Source of the DNA: Aquila chrysaetos chrysaetos
Taxonomy: Eukaryota; Chordata; Aves; Accipitriformes; Accipitridae
Direction: 5' to 3'
Length of the DNA stretch: 64,000 nt
NCBI RefSeq assembly: GCF_900496995.4
Contig: NW_024470382.1
Span: 372,001 to 436,000 of the forward strand
The translations under genes were made by a program, and so were the position numbers. The notes under the pieces were generated by a model. It was given only the letters and a program-made list of their open reading frames with translations, had not been told where the DNA came from and ran no database searches. This document shows positions 51,601-59,524 of the stretch, one piece after another. The number at the start of each line of letters is the position of its first letter. The first letter of the stretch is position 1.

Positions 51601-53221
51601 TGCAAGCCATGGTGGGTGCGTGCTCCTCACCTGAGCACACAACGCTGGCGTCTTCCCCGTGCCCGCAGTTGTGGGCTCCCCAGGGCCGTGCCTGGCACTC
51701 GGAAAGGGCAGCCTCCGTCCCAGTGCACCGTACGTTGTCCAGCCAGATGGGGTCTGCTCCTCGCCCGTAGCGAGCCCCGCCAACGGCCGACAGCGCCATC
51801 CCACAGCCCAGCTGCCGGCAGACCACGCGGGCACCATTGAGGTCCCAGTGGTCATCGCACACCGTCCCCCAGGTACCACTGTAAAACACCTCCAGCCGGC
51901 CCGTGCAGGAGTCAGGGCCATTCACCAGCCTTACGTTGGCAGGACCTGACGCTGGTGACAATGGAGAGCAAAGGGAAGGAGATGTTAATGGGAAATCATG
52001 CAAGAGGCTAGAGAGCAGCTGGGAAAGCATATTGACACTTGTTGGCCTAAAGGAATGGGGGAGAACCAGCAAGAGAGAGAGAAAGACATGAACAATTATA
52101 ATTTTATTATAATTATTTTCAGGGGGACACATGGCAGCTGGCCCATGAGTAACCTCCAGGCTTTTCCAGAGAAAAATAGTGAGAATAGTGTCCCTCAAAA
52201 CCATGAAGGCCAAAATACATTAACATGTTTTGCTAATTGCTTTTTAAGTGCTTGACTCTGCACAGGTTGCAGGATGAACTCCCTAAGCACAACACCAGCA
52301 CGGGTAACTGAGTTGCAGGCTTTTTGTGGGAGTGATTTTGAGCAAGACTGTGCAGCCGGGAGCACAAGGTGCCAGGGACTCTGTACCCACAGTTCTAACC
52401 TGGCTTTGCTGGATGAACAGCCTTGACCTCAGGGTAGGGAATGGAGCTGAGCAAAGGGCTCCCTTACTTTCTGCAAGCACGCATCTTGCTTCTTCAGAGC
52501 AGCCTGACCCAAGCACATCAACACTGTGATATGGCCTTCCCCATCACAGGGCACGTAAATCCCATTCCTCCTCATTTTTTGGCCATTCAAGCTCCATAGC
52601 CCATCATCAGTGCTACTGAAATGGCAGCAACACACTCAGTGCACTTGGTTTCTACACCTTTCCCACTTTTCACTGCTTATTCCTAATGTGCTGTGTGACT
52701 CTACCACCATAAAAATTTCTCTTCTCTTCATGGCATGTACCTTCTAGAAGATACTGGCACTTTTGAGGGAGCCTCAAGTCTTTTGCAGCCATCAGCTGGA
52801 GGAGAGCTGCCCATTGCAGCTGGGCTTGGCAGGTCTGCATCTACCCTACTTGCAGAAGCACCCGTTGCTCTACACGCGTACCTTATGAAGCCATGAAACC
52901 ATGGGTGTTGCTCTAAGCATGCAATTTAAGAAACCATGAAACCATGGGTGTTGGTCTACACATGCACCTTAACCATGAAACCATGGGTGTTGCTCTTAAG
53001 CGTGCACCTTACAAATTTGCAGCAACCACAATCAAACTGCCCAGAAACGAAGAGGAGCAGCAGCACTCTGGCATGCCACATCCTAAAATGCGGCGTTCAA
53101 CCAGCACCAGGGAGGAGGGGATGCGGGGGGAAATGCGAGAGCACTCACCGCACAGCCCTGCTAGGATGAGGAGGATCTCTGCAGCCCCAAGACCAGCATG
53201 GATGGATAGTCTGTCACCCAT
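42503..53221 (-). CDS. SRCR gene C: WC1/CD163-like receptor, 8 SRCR domains, TM and tail (complete)
   Basis: A complete type I membrane scavenger receptor. Exons 5' to 3': signal exon 53221-53149; SRCR exons 51945-51631, 50905-50591, 50155-49841, 48925-48611, 48207-47893, 47651-47337, 46684-46370, 45714-45400; transmembrane exon 43557-43411; tail exon 42630-42503. The eleven exons total 2,868 nt, exactly 956 codons (955 aa plus stop), with phase 1 at every junction. All eight SRCR exons can be set at 315 bp. Each domain has the eight cysteines of group B. The last domain is a canonical one, unlike the divergent membrane-proximal domain of A and B, so C belongs to a separate branch. The tail contains D-T-Y-L-L-M, which fits YxxM and Yxx-hydrophobic motifs. 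A probable leukocyte surface receptor by family analogy; ligand unknown. Confidence 0.88.
43411..43557 (-). CDS. Gene C transmembrane exon
   Basis: 147-bp exon, phase 1-1. Encodes [10 protein letters not shown], a helix [20 protein letters not shown], then [18 protein letters not shown] with a strong basic stop-transfer. Acceptor TCTCCACAG, donor AAG|GTGAGC. Confidence 0.88.
44809..45365 (-). mobile_element. CR1 LINE 3' fragment, split by a second CR1
   Basis: The outer copy begins at plus-strand AGAATGGTTTGGGTTGGAAG, stops after AGGTCAT (44842-44848) and resumes at AGGTCAT (45255-45261), continuing CTAGTCCAACCCCTTGCAAT in the expected order. Confidence 0.85.
44849..45254 (-). mobile_element. 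CR1 LINE inserted inside another CR1
   Basis: The inner copy starts at its 3' end (AGAATCATTTAGGTTGGAAA on the plus strand) and includes the ORF2 C-terminal and 3' region. It is flanked by the 7-bp duplication AGGTCAT. It is closely related to the copy at 54.3-55.7 kb. Confidence 0.85.
45400..45714 (-). CDS. Gene C SRCR domain 8 (membrane-proximal)
   Basis: 315-bp exon starting [14 protein letters not shown]. Eight cysteines, [34 protein letters not shown], ends [10 protein letters not shown]. Canonical, unlike the last domain of A and B. Confidence 0.92.
46370..46684 (-). CDS. Gene C SRCR domain 7
   Basis: 315-bp exon starting [14 protein letters not shown]. Eight cysteines, [21 protein letters not shown]; the [10 protein letters not shown] segment departs from the usual RARPWGxxNC. 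Ends [10 protein letters not shown]. Confidence 0.92.
46685..47336. other. Gene C intron between domains 6 and 7
   Basis: About 650 bp with no exon or repeat recognised. Confidence 0.6.
47337..47651 (-). CDS. Gene C SRCR domain 6
   Basis: 315-bp exon starting [14 protein letters not shown]. Eight cysteines, [29 protein letters not shown], ends [10 protein letters not shown]. Confidence 0.92.
47893..48207 (-). CDS. Gene C SRCR domain 5
   Basis: 315-bp exon starting [14 protein letters not shown]. Eight cysteines, [44 protein letters not shown] in place of the PWG motif, ends [10 protein letters not shown]. Confidence 0.92.
48611..48925 (-). CDS. Gene C SRCR domain 4
   Basis: 315-bp exon starting [14 protein letters not shown]. 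Eight cysteines, [31 protein letters not shown], ends [10 protein letters not shown]. Confidence 0.92.
48926..49840. other. Gene C intron between domains 3 and 4
   Basis: About 915 bp. Long minus frames here (49585-48980) have no SRCR or membrane features. Confidence 0.6.
49841..50155 (-). CDS. Gene C SRCR domain 3
   Basis: 315-bp exon starting [14 protein letters not shown]. Eight cysteines, [34 protein letters not shown], ends [10 protein letters not shown]. Confidence 0.92.
50591..50905 (-). CDS. Gene C SRCR domain 2
   Basis: 315-bp exon starting [15 protein letters not shown] second acceptor at 50921 would add GAPVP in frame (330 bp). Eight cysteines, VVCREVGCG in place of CRQLGCG, ends [10 protein letters not shown]. 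Confidence 0.9.
50906..51630. other. Gene C intron between domains 1 and 2
   Basis: Holds the 21-bp tandem array listed separately; otherwise featureless. Confidence 0.6.
51340..51549 (+). repeat. 21-bp tandem repeat, 10 units
   Basis: Ten head-to-tail units of exactly 21 bp of the type ACCAGTCAACAAGAAGGGGC plus A, with no indels and 60-90% identity between units. Being a multiple of three it stays open in several frames, but it lies in an intron of gene C. Confidence 0.9.
51631..51945 (-). CDS. Gene C SRCR domain 1
   Basis: 315-bp exon starting [14 protein letters not shown]. Eight cysteines, [34 protein letters not shown], ends [10 protein letters not shown]. Joins in phase 1 to the signal exon. 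Confidence 0.92.
51946..53148. other. Gene C first intron
   Basis: About 1.2 kb. Contains three imperfect units of about 50 bp sharing ACCATGAAACCATGGGTGTT (about 52885-53010). No exon. Confidence 0.6.
52885..53010 (+). repeat. Three-unit tandem repeat, about 50 bp each
   Basis: The shared core CCATGAAACCATGGGTGTTG appears three times, each followed by a variable CTCTAAGCATGCA-type tail. Confidence 0.7.
53149..53221 (-). CDS. Gene C signal-peptide exon
   Basis: ATG at 53221 begins [20 protein letters not shown], then AGLC, a good signal peptide. Donor TGCG|GTGAGT in phase 1 matches domain 1. 73 bp. Confidence 0.85.
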
Positions 53222-54335
53222 AGGGTGCCCAGCGGACAGCAAAGGACTTTTGGAGAAGCTGCTCCCAGACTGGCAGGGGTGCAGGAAGAGGTAGGCTTGG
53301 CAGGGGCTGAGATCAGGTCCACCATCACCAGCTGGAGAAGAAATATGCTGAAGACCTGATGAAGGCAGCTGGGAAAGGACACTTTCCACACTCCATCCCC
53401 CGGCTCCCCAGTGGCTCTTGCATCACGTGGATCAAGGGGAACCGAATCTTCTACTTTCAGCTTGATCGTTGGTGACCAGCAAGCATCCTCTGTCTGCAGC
53501 TGCTGTGGGTGACATCCCATGGGTCCACTGTGCAAGAGGACATCAGAAGGGGGACGGGGAGGGCTGGGGGAGTTGCAGGGCTTGGTTGTAGTGTCTTAGC
53601 TTCGCCCCAGCAAGTGTGTCTGCTCATACACAATGCAGACTCCGTAGCCAACAGACAAGAAAATGGATGAGCATCAAATGGCCCATTGCCTTGATGGGGA
53701 GCAGACTCCGGTATGGCCCCACCGAAGGGGCTGAGACCAGCGGATCAGGTGTGGGCACCAGCATGGCAACCCTTCAGAAGCATCTCAGAAGCTTGGGACA
53801 GGCAGCAAGTGCTCTTGGCAGGGAAGGAGAGCAGCCTTTTCCACTTTCAGCTACTATCTCATTCAGATCTGAAGCAGGAATTTGGCCCAAACCTGCTGAG
53901 GCCATCTGCAAGAGGTCCTTTTCTCCATCCCCACAGGCAAGTGTCGTGGTGAGGCTGCAGACATGCCCGTGGGACCACAACTGGCAGCAGGTCAGCCAAG
54001 GATCTCCCAGTTATTAATTGCCGAGCAGAGGACACCAGACACCATGTCCTCCTGCCTAGCTCTTATTCTCCTTTCTTGCTTGGCTTAAGCTGCCATCTTT
54101 GTCATGACTCTTCCCTCCCCTTCAGCTCACCGAGGTCTGGGATGGGGTCTCCATGGTTGACCTGAGGACTTCAACCATCTCATCGGTCAAAAACAGCTGG
54201 GGCAGGCATCGATTTGCCATTGCTTTTAGGATTCAACCTCAGGAACAAACCTTGAGTTCACCACAACAAAGTTCTGACTAAGTTACGAATTCAGTTCTGG
54301 GCTTTGTTGAAGGTGAGCTGTCAGCCTGACCTCGG
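53222..54335. other. Upstream flank of gene C
   Basis: No frame with recognisable coding character. It should contain the gene C promoter; no TATA box stands out. Confidence 0.5.
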
Positions 54336-55661
54336 TACCGGGGAAGATTATGGAACAGTTTGTCTTGAGAGCATTCACACGGCAAGTCCAGGATAAGAAG
54401 GGGATCAGGCTCAGTCAGCATGGGTTTACAAAAGGCAGGTCCTGCTTGACCAACCTGATCTCCTTCTATGACCAGGTGACCCGCCTAGTGGATGAGGGAA
54501 AGGCTGTGGATGTTGTCTACCTTGACTTCAGCAAGGCCTTTAACACTGTCTCTCATGGCATACTCCTTGAGAAACTGGCGTCTCGTGGCCTGGATAAGCG
54601 TACTCTTCACTGGGTGAAAAACTGGCTGGATGGCCAAGCCCAGAGGGTTGTGGTGAATGGGGTGAAATCCAGTTGGCGGCGGGTCACAAGTGGTGTTCCC
54701 TAGGGCTTGGTGTTGGGCCCGGTTCTGTTTAATATCTTTATCGATGATTTGGATGAGGGGATCGAGTGCTCCCTCAGCAAGTTTGCAGACGACACCAAGT
54801 TGGGAGGCAGGATCGATCTGCTTGAGGGTGGGGAGGCTCTACAGAGAGATCTGGACAGGCTGGATCGATGGGCTGAGGCCAATCGTATGAAGTTCAACAA
54901 GGCCAAGTGCCGGGTCCTGCACTTCGGTCACGGCAACCCCATGCAGCGCTACAGGCTTGGGGAAGAGTGGCTGGAAAGCTGCCTGGCAGAGAAAGACCTG
55001 GGTGTGCTGGTTGACAGCCAGCTGAATATGAGCCAGCAGTGTGCCCAGGTGGCCAAGGCGGCCAACAGCATCCTGGCCTGTATCAGAAATAGTGTTGTGG
55101 CCAGCAGGAGCAGGGAGGTGGTTGTTCCCCTGTACTCAGCGCTGGTGAGGCCGCACGTCGAGTCCTGTGTTCAGTTTTGGGCCCCTCACTACGGGAAAGA
55201 CATTGAGTTGCTGGAACGTGTCCAGAGAAGGGCAACCACGTTGGTGAGGGGCCTGGAGCACAAGTCTTATGAGGAGCGGCTGAGGGAGCTGGGGCTGTTC
55301 AGTCTAGAAACGAGGAGGCTGAGGGGAGACCTTATCGCTCTCTACAACAATTACTGAAGGGGGTTGTAGTGAGGTGGGTGTTGGTCTCTTCTGTCAGGTG
55401 GCTGGAGATAGGACAAGAGGAAATGGTCTCAAGTTGAGGCAAGGGAGATTTAGGTTAGATATTAGGAAAAATTTCTTTACTGAGAGGGTTGTCAAACATT
55501 GGAATGGGCTACCCAGGGAAGTGGTTGAGTCACCATCCCTGGAGATATTCAAAAAGCGAGTGGACAGGGTACTTCAGGACATGGTTTAGTGGGCATGGTT
55601 AATGGTTGGACTCGATGATCTTGAAAGTCTTTTCCAACCTAAATGATTCTATGATTCTAGG
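54336..55661 (+). mobile_element. CR1 LINE, 5'-truncated, with reverse-transcriptase remnant
   Basis: About 1.3 kb, the longest CR1 here. Begins GGGAAGATTATGGAACAG and ends with AATGATTCTATGATTCTA. Frames 54350-54703 and 54707-55357 encode the ORF2 reverse transcriptase, with VVYLDFSKAFNTVSH and the catalytic FADDTKLGG. An in-frame TAG at 54701 sits where the family has a codon for Q (GVPQG). The C-terminal part continues at 55374-55589 after a frame change. Not active. Confidence 0.95.
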
Positions 55662-56590
55662 GAGGGGGTGCAGGAGCAAAGGGGGAGATGTGAGGCAGCC
55701 CCCCTGTACTGGTGGCCCAGGCCAGCACCCACAGGAGGGTCCCCTGTCCCATCCCCAGCTCCAGCCCCCCAGGGGAATATGTGGCACCCCAGGCACAGGG
55801 ACACGTGGGCCGCCAGGTCCCCAGAGACATACCACCCCCAACTCAAGCAGCCCCCACCCCCAACACCCACCTGCACCCAGAGGGGTCACGACACGTTGGT
55901 GGCTCCAGGATGGCAACGTCCTCGGTCCCAGTCCTGGGGGCTGCGAGCAAGTCGGGGCAACAACACGGGGGGAAAAGGGGAGGATGAGGGGGGGGGGCAT
56001 AAGCAGGGGGCAATAAGGGGGGGAGTAAAAGGGGGAAGCAATAAGGGGACCCTCACCCCCTTTCTTATGGCAACCCTGCCCAAGTCACAAGCCTCTCCCA
56101 AGGGACGTGGGGGAGGCAGTCCCCAGGTTGGGGGGGGATCGCAGGGACCCCCCAGCCATCCTCACCAGGGTGGCAGCTGTCCCCCTCCAGGGGCTCCTTG
56201 TGGGGGGGTTCCTGTCCTGCGCCCATAACTGTGTCCTCAGTGTCATGGCCCAGAGAGGGGGTGGCCTGCAGCAGAGGGGACATCGCTGGGGGGGGCGGCC
56301 AGGGGACAAGGGAGATGGGGTGACAGGGGTCCTGGGATCCTGCCTGTTCCCCTCCCCATCCCATATCCCAGTGGCACCGGGTCCTCCGGGAGGTCCTGGC
56401 GGTGTCCTGGGGGACAGCCCAACACCCCCCCAATCACTTCCAGCTCCCCAATTCCCCACAACCCCCCTCATAGTGCACTACTTGCTCCAACCCCCTCTGA
56501 GGCCCCCAAATTCATCCAACCCCTTTCTCCCGGCTCCCCCCAACCCTCTCCAAGCTCCCCAACATCCCCAGCTCCCCCAACCCCTCTGAC
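55662..56590. other. GC-rich stretch left of the minisatellite
   Basis: Cytosine-rich sequence with two phase-compatible minus-strand exon candidates (56285-56166 and 55933-55871), listed as a separate low-confidence transcript. Confidence 0.4.
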
Positions 56591-57668
56591 CCACCGAATC
56601 CCTCCGAGCCACCCAAATCCCCATCAGCCCCACCAACCTCCTGCCCCCCAGTTCCCCAACCCCTCTGAGCCCCCCAAATCCCCATCAGTCTCCCAACCTC
56701 CTGCCCCTCAGTTCCCCCAACCCCTCCAAGCCCCCCAAATCCCCATCAGCCCCCCCAACCTCCTGCCCCCCAGCTTCCACAACCCTTCTGAGCCCCCCAA
56801 CCCCTCTGAGCCCCCCAAATCCCCATCAGTCTCCCAACCTCCTGCCCCCCAGTTTCCACAACCCCTCTGAGCCCCCCAAATCCCCATCAGCCCCCCCAAC
56901 CTCCTGCCCCCAGTTCCCCCAACCCCTCCGAGCCCCCCAAATCCCCATCAGCCCCCCAACCTCCTGCCCCCCAGTTTCCACAACCCTTCTGACCCCCCCA
57001 ACCCCTCTGAGCCCCCCAAATCCCCATCAGCCCCCCAACCTCCTGCCCCCCCAGTTCCCTCAACCCCTCCGAGCCCCCCAAATCCCCATCAGTCTCCCAA
57101 CCTCCTGCCCCCCCAGTTCCCTCAACCCCTCCGAGCCCCCCAAATCCCCATCAGCCCCCCCAACCTCCTGCCCCCAGTTCCCCCAACCCCTCCGAGCCCC
57201 CCAAATCCCCATCAGCCCCCCAACCTCCTGCCCCCCCCAGTTCCCCCAACCCCTCCGAGCCCCCCAAATCCCCATCAGTTCCCCAACTCCTCCGAGCCCC
57301 CTAAATCCCCATTAGCCCCCCCAACCTCCTGCCCCCCCCCAGTTCCCCCAACCCATCCGAGCCCCCCAAATCCCCATCAGCCCCCCAACCTCCTGCCCCC
57401 CGCCCCCCCCAACCCCTCCCGGCCCCCCCCTGAACACCCCGAGGCCCCCAATCCCTCCAATTCCCCCCCGCGGACTCCCCCCCAAATCCCCTGAGTCCCC
57501 TGGGGGGTTGACGGGGGGGACCGACACGCGGCCCGCCGGGCACCCGATTCCGTTATCGCGGTGACCCGCCGGGTACCCGGACCCGTTATGGCGGGGACAC
57601 GGGGTTCGCCCCTCACCTCCCTCCGTCCCTCCGTCCCCGCTCCAAGATGGCGGCGCCGCGGACTCCAT
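55871..57668 (-). CDS. Candidate unknown gene, head-to-head with ZNF628-like gene (N-terminal exons)
   Basis: Three minus-strand segments are joined by matching phase-1 splice sites. 57668-57617 (ATG, MESAAPPSWSGDGGTEG, donor GAG|GTGAGG); 56285-56166 (acceptor CCCAG, AMSPLLQATPSLGHD... to EPLEGDSCHP, donor GTGAGG); 55933-55871 (acceptor CCCAG, GLGPRTLPSW..., donor GTGGGT). The second segment has protein-like composition; the third is weak. The start lies inside the CpG island beside the YY1 site, so a bidirectional promoter is possible. I recognise no family and no 3' end. Chance is a real alternative in such C-rich DNA. Confidence 0.22.
56590..57412. repeat. C-rich minisatellite, about 60-bp unit
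   Basis: About a dozen units built from AAATCCCCATCAGCCCCCCA, then ACCTCCTGCCCCCCAGTT and CCCCCAACCCCTCCGAGCC, with some half-length units and C-run length changes. It lies between the two zinc-finger/SRCR blocks and the CpG island. Open minus frames across it (GxxGGLMGIWGAQRGWGN type) are a by-product of the repeat. Confidence 0.9.
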
Positions 57669-58330
57669 TTCCCAGGAGCTCCCCGCGCGGCCCCGGCCCG
57701 GCCACCGGGTGCGCGCGGCGCGCCGGGGGGGGGGCGTGGCTCCGCGCGCGGCGCGGCCCAGTCGGGTGCGCGGCGGCGGCGGCGGCGGGGGCGGGCGGGC
57801 GTGCGGCGGCGGGCGGCCGGAGCGGGCCCTGCCCTGCCTTGCCCTGCCCTGCCCCGCCGCGGCGGCGCCTTCCCCCGCCCCTTCCCGGCAGGTGAGCGGG
57901 CAGCGGGGGGCGGCGGCGACGGCGGCGGGGCCGGGGCGGTGGCGGCGGCGGCGCCTGCGCGGGGCGGGCGGCGAGGGCGGGGCCTGGAGGCGGGGCGGGG
58001 GCGGGGCGTGAGGGTAGGGCAGAGGCCGGCGGGGGCGGGGCCTGGAAGGGATCAGGGCTCGGCGGGGGCGGGGCCTGAGGGGGGCTTGAGGTCCGGCGGA
58101 GGGGGGCGTGGCCTGGAAGGGGAAAGTTGGGCGGCGGGGGCGTGGCCCGGAGGGGATCACGTCCCGGTGGGGGCGGGGCCTGAAGGAGTAAAGTGGCTGG
58201 CGGGGACGGGCCTTCCGCGGGGTGGCCCCGCCCTTCGCAGGCCAGGCCACGCCCCCGCAGCGCTGCCAACGCGCCGGGGCCGACTCCTCCCTAGCCGGTG
58301 AGGCCACGCCTCCTCGCGGAGGCCACGCCC
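57480..58330 (+). promoter_or_regulatory. CpG island promoter of the ZNF628-like gene
   Basis: About 850 bp of very high GC with dense CpG and many GGGGCGGGGCC-type Sp1 boxes. A perfect YY1-type element AAGATGGCGGC is at 57644-57654, a typical transcription-start element. GACTCCATTTCCCAGGAG just after it resembles the ZNF143 family motif. Transcription to the right would reach the coding exon at 58438. Confidence 0.75.
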
Positions 58331-58447
58331 CCTCTTCCCTGCTCTCAGCAGCTCCACGTGTCCGGGCCGGGTCCCTCTGATGGGGGGGGGGATGTCTGTC
58401 TCCCCCTGCCCAGCTTCCCCTTATGTCCCCCCTCCAGGGCTGTCAGC

Positions 58448-59524
58448 ATGGCAGGAGCAACACCACCAGCGGGGCCAACCGGGTCCCGGACCGGTGGTCC
58501 GGGCACAGCCGACCAGCCCTATGCCTGCCGGGAATGCGGGAAGGCCTTCAGGTGGTCATCCCGCCTGGCCCACCACCAACGCAGCCACACGGGCGAACGG
58601 CCCTACAAGTGCCCCGAGTGCCCCAAGGCCTTCAAGGGCTCCTCCGCCCTCCTCTACCACCAGCGGGGCCACACAGGCGAGCGACCCTACGCCTGCCCCC
58701 AGTGCGGCAAGGCCTTCAAGCGTTCCTCCCTCCTCCAGACCCACCAGCGGGTTCACACAGGGCTGCGGGCTTTCGAGTGCGCCCAGTGCGGTCTCACCTT
58801 CAAGTGGGCATCCCACTACCAGTACCACCTCCGGCAACACACTGGCGAGCGGCCCTACCGCTGCCCCGCTTGCCCTAAGGCCTTCAAGAACTCTTCCAGC
58901 CTCCGCCGTCACCGTCACACCCACACCGGCGAGCGGCCCCACGCCTGCCCCGTCTGCGGCAAAGCCTTCGCCCAAGCCACCAACCTCCGGCAACACCAGC
59001 GGGTCCACACCGGCGAGCGGCCCTATGCCTGCTCCCAGTGTGGTAAGACCTTCACCCACTCTTCCAACCTCCTCCTCCACCGCCGCACCCACACCGGCAC
59101 CCGGCCCCATGAGTGCCCGACCTGCGCCAAGGCCTTCGTCTCCGACGCCTGCTTGCAGAAACACCTCCAGAGCCACGCCGGCCACGCTGCCATGCCGCCG
59201 CTCCTCCCGGCTCCCGCCGCAGCGCCGGAGACGCTCTGGAGGTGCTCCGCCTGCCCGCTGAGCTTCACCAGCGAGGAGGAGCTGCTGGGTCACCAAGGCA
59301 GCCACTCGGTGACAGCGGTGACCCCCCCGGCTGCATCCCACCGCTGCCCCACGTGTGGCAAGACCTTCAAGAACAGCTCGGGGCTGGCCCGGCACCGGCA
59401 CGGCCACGCTGCCGAGCGGCCCTTCAAGTGTGCCGTCTGCCCCAAGACCTTCACCCAACTGGCCGGGCTGCTGGGCCACCAACGCAGCCACCCCGCTGCT
59501 GTCCCACCTCATCCCCCCCCCTGA
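58448..59524 (+). CDS. ZNF628: ZNF628-like zinc-finger protein, N-terminal part (11 fingers)
   Basis: Start ATG at 58448 in an exon that begins after acceptor CCCTCCAG (58437). 358 codons to TGA at 59522. A short Ala/Gly/Pro N-terminus ([12 protein letters not shown]...) is followed by eleven C2H2 fingers. Finger 4 follows the unusual linker HTGLRAFEC and reads [18 protein letters not shown], which I associate with ZNF628. Fingers 9-11 are spaced by Ala/Pro linkers. The stop follows a C9 run, and the adjacent frame continues at once with seven more fingers, so this is probably the front part of one long protein. ZNF628 is known as a nuclear transcription regulator with two finger clusters. 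In human it neighbours NAT14 and SSC5D. Confidence 0.8.
   Translation: MAGATPPAGPTGSRTGGPGTADQPYACRECGKAFRWSSRLAHHQRSHTGERPYKCPECPKAFKGSSALLYHQRGHTGERPYACPQCGKAFKRSSLLQTHQRVHTGLRAFECAQCGLTFKWASHYQYHLRQHTGERPYRCPACPKAFKNSSSLRRHRHTHTGERPHACPVCGKAFAQATNLRQHQRVHTGERPYACSQCGKTFTHSSNLLLHRRTHTGTRPHECPTCAKAFVSDACLQKHLQSHAGHAAMPPLLPAPAAAPETLWRCSACPLSFTSEEELLGHQGSHSVTAVTPPAASHRCPTCGKTFKNSSGLARHRHGHAAERPFKCAVCPKTFTQLAGLLGHQRSHPAAVPPHPPP

Noticed and set aside
54350-55589. Reverse-transcriptase frames as a host gene
   Set aside because: They belong to a 5'-truncated CR1 with an in-frame stop and the CR1 3' terminus.
57312-58307. 331-codon minus-strand frame rich in P, R and A
   Set aside because: It runs through a CpG island and minisatellite, where stops are rare. 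Only the short piece at 57668-57617 has a splice context.
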